From: Rhizophagus clarus | Lineage: Eukaryota > Glomeromycota > Glomeromycetes > Glomerales > Glomeraceae | Length of the DNA stretch: 64,000 nucleotides | Assembly (NCBI GenBank): GCA_015698045.1 | Contig: BLAL01000054.1 | Span: forward strand, 744,001-808,000 | Direction: 5' to 3' | Part shown: positions 35,406 through 43,690 of the stretch, piece by piece | Layout: the number at the start of each line of letters is the position of its first letter | Numbering within the stretch: position 1 is the stretch's first letter | Translations under genes and position numbers: made by a program | The notes under the pieces: model-generated | What the model was told of the DNA's origin: nothing | What the model saw: the letters and a program-made list of their open reading frames with translations, nothing else | Database searches by the model: none

Positions 35406-36311
35406 TCAGATTGGAAAACCATAACTCTGATTTCTATTTAAGGGTATTTTATAGTTTGGAATATTTTTTTCTTCATTGTAAGGTGGGTTGGAAGAATATC
35501 GATGAGAAAATATGTGCCATATGATGAATATGACTAGTAATACTATTACGATGATGATTCCATACTGCTGAAAAAATAAGTAATAAGGTGAATCTGAGGT
35601 TGTTTTAGGGCTAGTGATTTTGATACCTTTCTCCAGTCCTTTATCACCTCCAATCACTTCATTTTGCTTAGATTCGCTTGCTGGTGCTGATGCTTTCGAA
35701 ATCTGCTTTAATAAAAGGGTATTAGTTTCTTGAAGGAGGGAATCTTTCTCTATTATTGCCTTTTGCGTCGAAAGCAAATCCTCTTTCACCTGCATTAATT
35801 CATCCTTTTTTTTGGTCAATATATCTTCTAACTCCATTTTTGCCAAATCTAAACCAAAATTTTCCTCTGATAGTTTTAAGTATTCCTGTTCAGATTTACG
35901 CTTAAGAGAATCCATCTCTGATAATCTCTTCTCTGCTAAAGAAACATCTTGCTCTAATTCCTCTACTCTTGAATGGAGAGCTTGTATCTCTTCCAATTTT
36001 GTAGCAATCTCGCTATTAGCACTTGAAAGAAAAATCTCTTTTTGATTAATCTCATTTTTGAGTTCTTTTGCCTCATCTTCAAGCTGACATATACGCTCTG
36101 AAAAACTTTCGTTATTTTTCATCAAGAGACTGTTTCTAGTACCAAGCTGAATACCTGAGCTTAAAGCAATATCTAGGTCATATTTTAAACGTTGGTTCTC
36201 AAGCTCAGTTCGGCTAGATGGATATTGATTAAATGGCGAATCTCCAAGTTTATTGCCAGATACCAAGGGTGTCCCATTATTTATTTCATTTAGTGTATGA
36301 ATATTTGCCAT
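35406..36311 (-). CDS. Coiled-coil protein with C-terminal transmembrane anchor
   Basis: 301 residues. From about 60 to 205 the sequence is heptad-rich, charged coiled coil (LEDEAKELKNEINQ, VEELEQDVSLAEKRLSEMD). A Ser/Lys linker and one strongly hydrophobic segment, YGIIIVIVLLVIFIIWHIF, follow near residue 255, with a 30-residue polar tail. There is no signal peptide, so it is probably tail-anchored. No family is recognised. In the Polinton structural block it may be a membrane or virion-associated protein; this is inference from position only. Confidence 0.65.
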   Translation of the reverse strand: MANIHTLNEINNGTPLVSGNKLGDSPFNQYPSSRTELENQRLKYDLDIALSSGIQLGTRNSLLMKNNESFSERICQLEDEAKELKNEINQKEIFLSSANSEIATKLEEIQALHSRVEELEQDVSLAEKRLSEMDSLKRKSEQEYLKLSEENFGLDLAKMELEDILTKKKDELMQVKEDLLSTQKAIIEKDSLLQETNTLLLKQISKASAPASESKQNEVIGGDKGLEKGIKITSPKTTSDSPYYLFFQQYGIIIVIVLLVIFIIWHIFSHRYSSNPPYNEEKNIPNYKIPLNRNQSYGFPI

Positions 36312-36622
36312 ATGAATTTATTTGAAGGCAAAGTTTTTTATGATTTTTTTTTCTTTGAATATGGAAAAGGGAGATTAGAATCGAACCAATATCAAACTAA
36401 TAAAAAACCAATAACAAACTAGTTTCAGACAAATATGATATTTGAAATATATGTATCCTAAACCTATTTTTTATTTGAATTATGATTATAGCATGCTACA
36501 CTGTAAAGAAAGCAAACTATATATATGTATCAAACTAATGTCGAACCAATGTCAGACCAATATCAAATAAATTGCAAATAAGTTTTTTATTGGTACTATA
36601 TTAATCTCATTATTAGCGAACT
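36312..36622. promoter_or_regulatory. Divergent promoter region with CCAATRTCAAAC iterons
   Basis: This gap separates the divergently transcribed coiled-coil/TM gene (minus) and HTH-like gene (plus). It holds repeated words around ATCGAACCAATATCAAACTA at 36379-36412 and GTCGAACCAATGTCAGACCA at 36541-36560, in the same orientation. They could be binding sites for an element-encoded regulator. No gene fits here. Confidence 0.4.
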
Positions 36623-37180
36623 ATGAGCAAAAAACAAACAGCCCGTACCTGTAAATTTCTTAGAGCAGATGCCAGACGCTTGTCACCTGAAGCTATCGAA
36701 GAAATTAAAAATGCTCAGAATAATATTCCAGATGCTCGGCGTATTATGTGTAAAAAACATCGTATAGGATCAACAACATACCAAAAAATAATTGATAATC
36801 AAAGGCTTCCTGAACCTACTGAGGAATGGCGTAAAATCATAGAATCTGTTAGCATCTCTGACCAGATTTCAGAAAATAATCAGGAATCTTCACATGATAC
36901 TTCCTCCTCTACTATCATACAAGAAGATGGGATCACTCATATGGAATGCCCTATGAATAATGAGAATGGTCTGAATACAGTAACTAGTGGACGAAAAGAT
37001 AAAGTTAGTCAGAAAAAAAAGGCTAGTATAAAGCCAAAAGACGAGGAGTATGCTTCCTCTTCTTCAGCAGATAAAGTAGCCATTTTTTTTAAAGATGATA
37101 CATCTAGACGGGAATCTGATCTTAAAAAATTAATGAATATTAGTAGAGAAGCTGTCATACATCTGATCTATTCTCCATAA
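36623..37180 (+). CDS. Small HTH-like protein of unknown function
   Basis: 185 residues. Residues 15-60 (ADARRLSPEAIEEIKNAQ...CKKHRIGSTTYQKIIDNQ) look like a helix-turn-helix fold of the kind used to bind DNA. The middle is Ser/Asn-rich and probably disordered, and a Lys-rich patch (VSQKKKASIKPKDE) precedes a short C-terminal helix. No family name is assigned. It is the only + strand gene inside the structural block and is preceded by iterons, which would suit a regulator. That is inference. Confidence 0.5.
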   Translation: MSKKQTARTCKFLRADARRLSPEAIEEIKNAQNNIPDARRIMCKKHRIGSTTYQKIIDNQRLPEPTEEWRKIIESVSISDQISENNQESSHDTSSSTIIQEDGITHMECPMNNENGLNTVTSGRKDKVSQKKKASIKPKDEEYASSSSADKVAIFFKDDTSRRESDLKKLMNISREAVIHLIYSP

Positions 37181-37267
37181 GTCGTGAGCATTTTTCTGCA
37201 AGAATATTACCTGCATTTAATGCCATGTCAAGCCATCTCTCAGTTTTTAATAGTTGCTCTTCAAGCT

Positions 37268-37906
37268 TTACGCACTTTTTTTTAAGTCTTCACTAGTTGG
37301 GCTAGAGGAATCGGTGGTTACTTGGTCCTGCTCCTCTTTTGGCAGATCCTTGACTACTGGAATTTTGCTAAAGGTTGGGATAATATATGCCTTTCCATGT
37401 AACTTTATGCGGAACTGGTTTTTATTTGGCTCGGGGACACCTTGAACCTTTCGAATATTTGACATACCAAAAAATAGCATTGGTTCTGTTTCACCATTAT
37501 CAATACGAACAAAATTTCCAATAACTGTGACCGTCTTATCTTCTTTATCCTTCAAAGTAACTGGCACGTCAGTATACCATCCTAATGAATTGGTGATATG
37601 CTTGGAATTGCCCTTTATGGCAAAATTAGATGGTTTATCAGCCTTCCATCCAAGCACCTTGATTGCTGGATCATTTATACCACCAAACTCACTGCCGAGA
37701 TCTAAAAAAGATTCGGAAATAGTTAAGTCATTTATATTAGCATTCAGATATTGTAAAGATGACAGCCACTCATCTGATTCTTTCGATTCCTCCTCCTGAG
37801 CCTTTCGAGACAAGCACATTTTTCGTATTGGCGGTGAGAGCTTAGACATTAGCTCATCATATGTTTCAGGCTGGCCGGACTTTAGAAGCTCATTTACTGG
37901 TACCTG
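37268..37906 (-). CDS. Retropepsin-like aspartic protease, -1 frame of Gag
   Basis: The frame is open from the Gag slippery site (37906) to 37268, about 212 residues; an ATG at 37849 could also start it. ITISESFLDLGSEFGGI carries a D-x-G-S active-site-like motif at residue 50 from that ATG, and LFFGMSNIRKV near 126 fits the second conserved strand and helix of retropepsins. The spacing of about 75 residues between them is right. The middle residue (Leu instead of Thr/Ser) is unusual. It lies directly downstream of the Gag-like gene, as in Ty3-type elements. No reverse transcriptase follows. Polintons normally carry an adenain-like cysteine protease instead. Confidence 0.6.
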   Translation of the reverse strand, partial: QVPVNELLKSGQPETYDELMSKLSPPIRKMCLSRKAQEEESKESDEWLSSLQYLNANINDLTISESFLDLGSEFGGINDPAIKVLGWKADKPSNFAIKGNSKHITNSLGWYTDVPVTLKDKEDKTVTVIGNFVRIDNGETEPMLFFGMSNIRKVQGVPEPNKNQFRIKLHGKAYIIPTFSKIPVVKDLPKEEQDQVTTDSSSPTSEDLKKSA

Positions 37907-39819
37907 TTTTTTTTTTTTTCTGATGCTTCATCGTACCCAGTCCACCAATTATTGTCTTCATCATCATTTGAATCTGGAGACACATATTGAGGATTTATAG
38001 GCTTAAGAGGTGTAAAGTAAGACCGATTAAAATTAGAGGCCTTGGAAAGGTGGGATCGTGCTACTGGTTTACGTATATTTAGTTTCTGGAATTCTTCGGT
38101 TAACTGATTCATAGATTCACGAGTTTCTTCAAGTCCTTCTTCAATCCTATCAAATCTAGCAGAATTATTGTTTCGCTGTGGACGAGGTCTTTGAAAAGGT
38201 TTTACAGGATAATCATGGTCTATTTCTTCTTTGCTAAGAAAACCTAAATTTTTTAAGTATTCAGATATGTGATAATCTCTCATACCTACCTCTGACTTTG
38301 TAAAAGCTGGTGGACCTTTCGGTTGTCTAACGGGTTCAATATTTTGTGGTGCCAGTGCTTGTACTTTTGGAGCAACAGTTTGCTGAGCCATTTGCGATTG
38401 AAAATCAGATTTTTGCTTTTCTAATAAAGACTGGTATTCAGTTTTTTGATGTGCCAGTGCGTTTTGAATTGCTTTTTGCATATCTTCTAAAGAAATTCCT
38501 TGCTGTTGCGGGGCTGAAACAGGCGAGGGTTCATATATTTCTCGAGATGCTCGTTGAGATACTAGCGGATCAGATATTCTATCTCTTTTATGTCTAGCAA
38601 TTCGTCTTAACTCTATCTCATAAAGCTTTTTAGCTAATTCATCTAATGGCAAATGTTCACCAATATCCTCAGCTTTTTTAAGCCATGGGAGTGGAAGAGC
38701 ATCTAAGAACTTTCTACGTAATTCTTCAGGCCTATAGTTGGCTCGTCTACCTATTCGTAATATTTTTCTATATAATTCATCTATAGTCATGTCTCCCTTT
38801 CTGATTGTTCCATACATCAAATCCCGAAGCTCTTCTTTTACTGTAGGGAAATGAGTTTTTAGCCACCATACGGCTTGACCAAACTGAATACCAGCTACAA
38901 CTACTGTAGTTCCATTACCAGCATTCGGTAAATTAACAGGAAGATTAGTAGGACGACCTCCTGCTATGCGCCAGTCCTCGTCCCATGGACCTTCTACAGC
39001 TCTTAATTTTACTATTGCATTTCCAGGTTGTCCGAGTGCCTCATTTAATCCATCAGTACCGATCTGAAGAGCTGTACGCCCATTTACAGCTACCAAATTG
39101 GCTTGTCCTGTACCATCAGTCAGATTAGTTAATTCCCAATTTGTCTTTGTAGTAATCTCTTCATCAAACCATTCTAAGGTTCTTCCTCTCATACATGCTC
39201 TTAAATGTCCTAGTGCCTGAGCTCTTCCATTAGCCCCTGCACCTGCTGGATCTATTCCCCGATTTTGCAAGTCTAGTCTAAGTTGCGCAAGAAAGTCTGG
39301 GATACTATCATCCCAGTCAAAATATGGATGAGGTATTCCTGCCATGTTTACTTGATTAGGTGGATTATTCTGTAGCGCCAAAATTTGTCCCTGCAAATTT
39401 AAAATATTCTGCCGGGCATCATGGGTCTTATTCTTCCATTTCTCATATCGCTCATAAAGCCTATCTCGATTATACTCTAATAAACCTATATCTCCTCTAC
39501 TTCGCTGTAGGTGGTGAACATTTCGCTGATATAGTAATTGCAAGGCAAATTTTTCTTGTACCAGCTCACCTATACAGTTTTGCTTTCTTGTCATCCTATC
39601 TAACATTCTGTTAACCTGATTTCGAGCATTAGTTCGCAACTGTTGAAGGTCACCAATGACCCTATCCATCCCCCCTTCGGCAAGTTGCCTTCGTATAATT
39701 TCATTATCACGCTCAGCCTCAGCATCATATCGCCTTTTCTGCTCACGGATTAAATCCTGCTGTAAGGTAGTTTCTTTTCTTCGAATCTGCCTTGCGGCTC
39801 TTTTTACTTGATCAGTCAT
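37894..39819 (-). CDS. Gag-like structural protein with N-terminal coiled coil
   Basis: 641 residues. Residues 1-150 are charged coiled coil. The segment 165-225 (YFDWDDSIPDFLAQLRLDL...ALGHLRACMRGRTLEWFDE) resembles the N-terminal capsid lobe of Ty3-type Gag. Residues 320-405 (LKTHFPTVKEELRDL...DELYRKILRIGRRANYRPEELRRKFLDALP) resemble the second lobe. About 90 unusual residues lie between them. A Gln-rich helix and disordered tail follow. There is no CCHC zinc knuckle. I take it as a possible capsid protein replacing the jelly-roll capsid. Similar proteins are, from memory, common in Rhizophagus. It follows a coiled-coil gene by 18 bases on the same strand. The Gag assignment needs profile or structure comparison. 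Confidence 0.6.
   Translation of the reverse strand: MTDQVKRAARQIRRKETTLQQDLIREQKRRYDAEAERDNEIIRRQLAEGGMDRVIGDLQQLRTNARNQVNRMLDRMTRKQNCIGELVQEKFALQLLYQRNVHHLQRSRGDIGLLEYNRDRLYERYEKWKNKTHDARQNILNLQGQILALQNNPPNQVNMAGIPHPYFDWDDSIPDFLAQLRLDLQNRGIDPAGAGANGRAQALGHLRACMRGRTLEWFDEEITTKTNWELTNLTDGTGQANLVAVNGRTALQIGTDGLNEALGQPGNAIVKLRAVEGPWDEDWRIAGGRPTNLPVNLPNAGNGTTVVVAGIQFGQAVWWLKTHFPTVKEELRDLMYGTIRKGDMTIDELYRKILRIGRRANYRPEELRRKFLDALPLPWLKKAEDIGEHLPLDELAKKLYEIELRRIARHKRDRISDPLVSQRASREIYEPSPVSAPQQQGISLEDMQKAIQNALAHQKTEYQSLLEKQKSDFQSQMAQQTVAPKVQALAPQNIEPVRQPKGPPAFTKSEVGMRDYHISEYLKNLGFLSKEEIDHDYPVKPFQRPRPQRNNNSARFDRIEEGLEETRESMNQLTEEFQKLNIRKPVARSHLSKASNFNRSYFTPLKPINPQYVSPDSNDDEDNNWWTGYDEASEKKKNRYQ
37906..37912 (-). 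promoter_or_regulatory. A AAA AAC -1 ribosomal frameshift heptamer
   Basis: On the minus strand the Gag frame reads A AAA AAC in the phase X XXY YYZ, at the end of a 13-A run and nine bases before the Gag stop (37894-37896). A -1 slip puts ribosomes into an open frame (CAG GTA CCA GTA AAT GAG) that continues without a stop into the protease. This is the canonical retroviral/retrotransposon Gag-Pro arrangement. A 1-nt homopolymer indel could mimic it. Confidence 0.65.
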
Positions 39820-39837
39820 GATCGCTCTAGCTGTTGT

Positions 39838-40344
39838 TTAATTATCCACAAAACCGTCTATGGCATTCGCTAGCTCTATGATCGTGGCCATATTATCATC
39901 TGAATTATACAAGTTCAGAGAATTCCCTCGTTCTGGTGAATTTTTCCGTGATGAAATAGTCTTAATTCGGCATCGCAATTTTTCTACCTGCTCTTCAGAT
40001 TTTACCAACCAATTTTCTAAGGTAGATATATATTTTTCCTTATCACGCACATCCTTTTTGGCCTGACATAGCTTATTTTTTAGACTGAAAATTTCAGATT
40101 TTAGCTCTGCTATCTCCTCTTCCGAAGCATTCTCAAGACGCTCTATTTCCCTATTGAGAACTTGGATTTCCTGTTCACACCGGAAATAATCTCGCTTCAG
40201 TTGATTAATTCGTCTTTCATTCTGACGGTTAGTATCAACTTCTGTTTGCAATTCACTACGAAGATGATAATTCTCCTCCTCCAGCTCAGCTTTATATTCT
40301 TCACATGTTCTTCTCTGCCTTGGATGAGGCCTCCGAAATGCCAT
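39838..40344 (-). CDS. Coiled-coil protein upstream of Gag
   Basis: 168 residues, starting at an ATG. Residues 15-125 are continuous heptad-rich coiled coil (EEYKAELEEENYHLRSELQ, LNREIERLENASEEEIAELK), and the tail is Ser/Asn-rich. It ends 18 bases before the Gag-like gene on the same strand, so the two are likely co-transcribed. Its coiled coil resembles the one at the start of Gag, suggesting partner proteins. No enzymatic motif. Confidence 0.65.
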   Translation of the reverse strand: MAFRRPHPRQRRTCEEYKAELEEENYHLRSELQTEVDTNRQNERRINQLKRDYFRCEQEIQVLNREIERLENASEEEIAELKSEIFSLKNKLCQAKKDVRDKEKYISTLENWLVKSEEQVEKLRCRIKTISSRKNSPERGNSLNLYNSDDNMATIIELANAIDGFVDN

Positions 40345-40369
40345 TTTTTTTTCGTGGTTATATAGAAAG

Positions 40370-40474
40370 ATGGAAGAACCGGTTATTTATATCGATTCTC
40401 AAAAAGCGCGTGATCTTGACCAGTATCTTACTTTGCAGAAGTACAAGAAAAAAAGTATTCTGGCTAATGAATAG
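40370..40474 (+). pseudogene. Chimeric relic: integrase start joined to ATPase-fragment end
   Basis: A 34-residue frame begins MEEPVIYIDSQKARDLDQYL, matching the integrase N-terminus (18 of the first 24 residues). It ends with ILANE and the following bases GAATCTGAC, as the inverted ATPase fragment does at 34326. The parts are joined in an order opposite to that at 33-34.5 kb, so it looks like a deletion junction left from a duplicated integrase/ATPase block. Confidence 0.65.
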
Positions 40475-40844
40475 AATCTGACTTGGTCCCAAAGGGACCC
40501 TTCATAGATGCCAGCTTTCTTTCCGCCTCCTGTAACTGCATCTTCAGATCCTCATTCTCACATCGCAATTTCTTATTCGTACTAATCCGCTCTCTATATT
40601 CCCTTTCTATGTCTTGCATGAATTTTTCGAAAGTTCTTTTATTATAATCAAGGAGATGCTGGCAGAACACTTTAAGTTCGTTTATAACCTGGCGATTATT
40701 CTCTTCTTCATGATCATGCTTTAGTGCCTCCGACCAGGTCCCATTTGTTTGAACTCCAATGTCAGTAATATATATAGCCGGTGATGTAGGGAATACATTA
40801 CATTCTGGCCAGCTTCGAGGACGTAATACTTTTTCCTGAGCCAT
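40464..40844 (-). CDS. Coiled-coil protein, unknown
   Basis: 126 residues from the ATG at 40844. The N-terminal half is basic with a conserved-looking RSWPECNVFPTSPAIYITDIGV segment. The C-terminal half is coiled coil (YRERISTNKKLRCENEDLKM). It overlaps the integrase/ATPase relic on the other strand by 11 bases. It belongs to the run of minus-strand genes leading into Gag. No function can be assigned. Confidence 0.5.
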   Translation of the reverse strand: MAQEKVLRPRSWPECNVFPTSPAIYITDIGVQTNGTWSEALKHDHEEENNRQVINELKVFCQHLLDYNKRTFEKFMQDIEREYRERISTNKKLRCENEDLKMQLQEAERKLASMKGPFGTKSDSIH

Positions 40845-40875
40845 AGTTTTACGTTTCTTCCTATTTAACAAATTC

Positions 40876-41043
40876 TCATAAACCTCTAATGTGTCTCAAA
40901 TAAGATTCAATTTGTTCAGACTTTCCGAAAATAGATTCTAATGGAACAGGATCTTTAGAATGGTGCAAGAGTCTCTCACACGCCCTCTTAACAAGACTTT
41001 CAGGTAGTCTGTCAATAATATGCTTATAGTCGGAATGGAACAT
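40876..41043 (-). CDS. Small protein, unknown
   Basis: 55 residues from the ATG at 41043 (MFHSDYKHIIDRLPESLVKR...YLRHIRGL). Composition is that of a globular helical protein, and it ends 31 bases before the next minus-strand gene. No family is recognised. Confidence 0.4.
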   Translation of the reverse strand: MFHSDYKHIIDRLPESLVKRACERLLHHSKDPVPLESIFGKSEQIESYLRHIRGL

Positions 41044-41198
41044 TATAATAGATATAGTTTTGCGCAAAAAAAGTTTGCACGCAAAATTCACCTATAGCAT
41101 ATAGCACTATAGATTTACGCGCCTATATCACGAATTGCGTCACATCTGATAGGAGATTGGTTAGACTCCTGAAGGATAGTCACCAGTCTAGTCACATG

Positions 41199-41426
41199 TC
41201 AGGTAAGTAATTTTTGTGATACTGATAGCAAATTTTTTATTAGTTCATTCTGTGTTTGTTTATCTTCCAATTTCGCAATTCTGGCCTTAAGCTCAGTATT
41301 CTCAGCTCTAATTTTATTATTCTCAGCCTTAATTTTATTGTTTTCAGCCTTAATTATATCATTCTCAGCTGATAACCTGGCAATAGAACTGCTTAATAAT
41401 TCGGTCTTATCTATTTCGGGTAGCAT
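41199..41426 (-). CDS. Short coiled-coil protein with AEN heptads
   Basis: 75 residues from the ATG at 41426. The sequence repeats IKAENNKIKAENNKIRAENT and ends KARIAKLEDKQTQNELI. The same pattern starts the larger protein at 48325-49788. A hairpin-containing upstream box shared with that gene begins about 40 bases before its start. It may be a truncated member of a dispersed coiled-coil family. Confidence 0.55.
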   Translation of the reverse strand: MLPEIDKTELLSSSIARLSAENDIIKAENNKIKAENNKIRAENTELKARIAKLEDKQTQNELIKNLLSVSQKLLT

Positions 41427-41466
41427 GCTAGCGTAATGTAGTATTAGTATGTCAATATTCAAAAGT

Positions 41467-41560
41467 AAAAAATCACGTGTTTTTCGAGACCGCGCGGTCC
41501 CGCAAATTTGCCAAGAAGTATATTTGTAAAATAGACCACCAGGGTCAGCTTTATTATATA
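41467..41560 (-). promoter_or_regulatory. Hairpin box 1, upstream of the AEN coiled-coil gene
   Basis: CACGTG (41474-41479), then a perfect 12-nt palindrome GACCGCGCGGTC (41488-41499), then TTTGCCAAGAAG (41507-41518). A second small hairpin GACC-ACCAG-GGTC follows near 41536. The same order recurs at 49838 and 53042 with different hairpin arms. Confidence 0.55.
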
Positions 41561-41584
41561 ATAGTACATCTATGGACGAAGATG

Positions 41585-42355
41585 CTAAAGAATTATCTCA
41601 TCTATAATTTCGCAATACTGGTCAGTGGTATCCCGAAATCTGGCACTCATTCTCACATTTTTAAAGTCCCTGTCATGCCAAAAATGGATGACATTTAATT
41701 CCTTCTCTTGGAGCTTCTCAGATGGCCAATACGGATTAGTTACAACATAATCTTCACGGGAGAAGTGTACAATCCAGATCTCTCGGGGATGGAGTTGCTC
41801 TTCATACTTAAACACTTGCTCAAAATGCCCATCCAATTTTGAAATTGAAGCCGTCACTAACAGTTCGAGAAGAGCTTCCAGATGGGGATTTTCGGGCTTC
41901 TTTATGGTTAGGTCGCAATAGAGGTGATGGTAGTCCCCATCATCACAAACTTGTTCGAGGTGCCACTGACCAGTGATCTCATATCCATGGATCTTTCTTA
42001 ACCAATTCACTAGGACCCAGTACATCTCTGCATCGTATGTACTTTCTCTTGGAACTTTGATATAATGTTCAGAATTTACATACAAATGATTGGAGCTTTT
42101 GTATGAGCGGAAAGATCCTAGTGCTATTATACCTTGGTCAAAATCACGTACTGCGGTCTTTAAAATCTCCAAAATGTCTATAGATTTATCATCCCGTAAT
42201 GGGACATCTGCAGGAACATCCAAAACTTTACTAATACTTCTTTTTTTAGCGACAGGAGCAGATGAATCTGACTTTAAAGGGATCGACTTCTCTATTATCT
42301 CTTCTTGTAGGTTAGTAGTATCGGCTAAAGGTTTGCGACCTTTTTTTCCATTGAC
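41585..42355 (-). CDS. PD-(D/E)XK nuclease-like protein as in Crinkler C-termini, 5' end unresolved
   Basis: The main frame carries HHLYCDLTIKKPENPHLEAL...EIWIVHFSREDY...LNVIHFWHDRDFKNVRMSARF. From memory this is a restriction-endonuclease-like domain common in Rhizophagus, often linked to Crinkler proteins. The frame stays open upstream of 42223 through KKGRKPLADTTNLQEEIIEK to 42355, where TATATAG could be a 3' splice site. The first exon is not identified. Alternatively an ATG at 42352 is one base out of frame because of a 7-A run. It begins the host-like cargo region. Confidence 0.5.
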   Translation of the reverse strand, partial: VNGKKGRKPLADTTNLQEEIIEKSIPLKSDSSAPVAKKRSISKVLDVPADVPLRDDKSIDILEILKTAVRDFDQGIIALGSFRSYKSSNHLYVNSEHYIKVPRESTYDAEMYWVLVNWLRKIHGYEITGQWHLEQVCDDGDYHHLYCDLTIKKPENPHLEALLELLVTASISKLDGHFEQVFKYEEQLHPREIWIVHFSREDYVVTNPYWPSEKLQEKELNVIHFWHDRDFKNVRMSARFRDTTDQYCEIIDEIIL

Positions 42356-42662
42356 CTATATAAAAATAGACCCCCTCAGTAGTAAGTATCATCATTGGGG
42401 ATAATGGAATAAAAAAATAATGTTTTTAGAATAGCAACACCAGAAGTAACAACCATATGGTCAAAGGACCCGCCCAGAACACGGAATATTATTCACTATA
42501 CTTTTATCGAAAGGAAGGTACATAACCGAATCCTCCTCCAGAAACAGTAGACCTTTGTCAAAAAGTATCGCTAAATAATCTCATAACATCTAATAGAATG
42601 AATATGCTAAAGCACTGCAATAACCGAGGGCTTATATATCCCCAAGCGAAAGCTTCTTGTGC

Positions 42663-43187
42663 TTAACATACCATATCTAAAAAATGCGTGTTTGGGCCTG
42701 TGGAATGAAAAATGCATACCTTTTTATTTAGTAAGAGATTTTTAACAACTTCAAGGATCTCCTGCGAGGCCATAGGATCATCACGAAAAATATATAATAT
42801 ATTATAAAAAACCGTATGTGCCTCGTTTCTTTCAGTAAGTCTAAACATATTGGTCGACCAGAATATGAAATGCTGAAGAGACCATACTCCACACGGAAAG
42901 AGCCAAAAGTATTCGATTTTGCCTTTTTCAGGGGCTCTCGATTTCTCTCTAAATATCTTAGCTTGTTTATCAAGCTTCATGGCAGGTCCCCGTTTCATAC
43001 CATCCTTCATAAACTTTTTTTTGGTCATGTCTGGGAAGATCTGACCATCTATTTTCTCTTTACGAAGGATCTTGAAATCGTCCTCATCGAGATTTATGTT
43101 CAGGTCACATAAAAAATTAATGAGGGTCTCAGTATCCCAGTTTTCGGCCAACGTGGAGCGGTTTGAAAAAGTTGTAGAAGTAGACAT
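42663..43187 (-). CDS. SAM-domain protein
   Basis: 174 residues. Residues 14-80 fit a sterile alpha motif: WDTETLINFLCDLNINLDED, then IDGQIFPDMTKKKFMKDGMK. The tail is helical and has no recognised domain. SAM domains mediate protein-protein (sometimes RNA) interaction. A shorter SAM protein is at 55845-56093. It sits in the cargo region of the Polinton, with its own start ATG just after an A-rich leader. Confidence 0.7.
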   Translation of the reverse strand: MSTSTTFSNRSTLAENWDTETLINFLCDLNINLDEDDFKILRKEKIDGQIFPDMTKKKFMKDGMKRGPAMKLDKQAKIFREKSRAPEKGKIEYFWLFPCGVWSLQHFIFWSTNMFRLTERNEAHTVFYNILYIFRDDPMASQEILEVVKNLLLNKKVCIFHSTGPNTHFLDMVC

Positions 43188-43690
43188 GTTTTATTGAGCT
43201 TGTTAGAAGTAGTAACCCCCAAAAAAATAAGAAATACATATAACGAACTTACCTTCTATGATATATGGCCTTTTATAAATAAGAAGAAACGCGCTAGAGT
43301 TTGTTTTTTGGTAAAAGACGCGTATATTTATATTTTGTAATAATGCAGGTAATACAGATTGGTATATTGCTATTTTAATAAGATTAGCATTACTGCTATT
43401 ACGTTACTTAGAGGTTAATCTAGAATAGGCAAATCGTAATATTTTACCCCTTTCTGCATAAACCTGCAGGTGGTACATTTCATGGGTGGACAATATATTA
43501 TTATTTTATTGAAAAAAGCTAATATAATACATTTTCCTATATAGAGGAACTATTTTTTGATTTATATATTACTTTAATTATATTCTAAAATTTATAGATT
43601 CCACAGGTGATACAGATTCGAATACTTGAAGCCTTGTAAATTATAGTCGTCTGACTGGTAGGAAAACTGTGTCTGGCCGATCTTTTCCCA
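43188..43690. other. Intergenic, no gene seen
   Basis: AT-rich spacer with one CCTGCAGG-like palindrome near 43464. I see no frame or RNA gene. Confidence 0.5.

Noticed and set aside
35201..35422. 73-residue minus-strand frame overlapping the ATPase end
   Set aside because: Most of it is antisense to the ATPase. The free part (MVFQSDTQKNQKTGLPP) looks protein-like but has no support beyond composition.
36378..36387. tRNA gene suggested by GGTTCGATTC on the minus strand
   Set aside because: The upstream acceptor and D-arm do not fit, and the word is part of the CGAACCAATATC iterons.
37268..39819. An independent LTR retrotransposon inserted in the Polinton
   Set aside because: No LTR-like direct repeats, primer-binding site, reverse transcriptase or RNase H were seen around the Gag and protease genes, and the neighbouring genes continue the same minus-strand series. 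A capture is more likely, though an old recombined fragment cannot be fully excluded.
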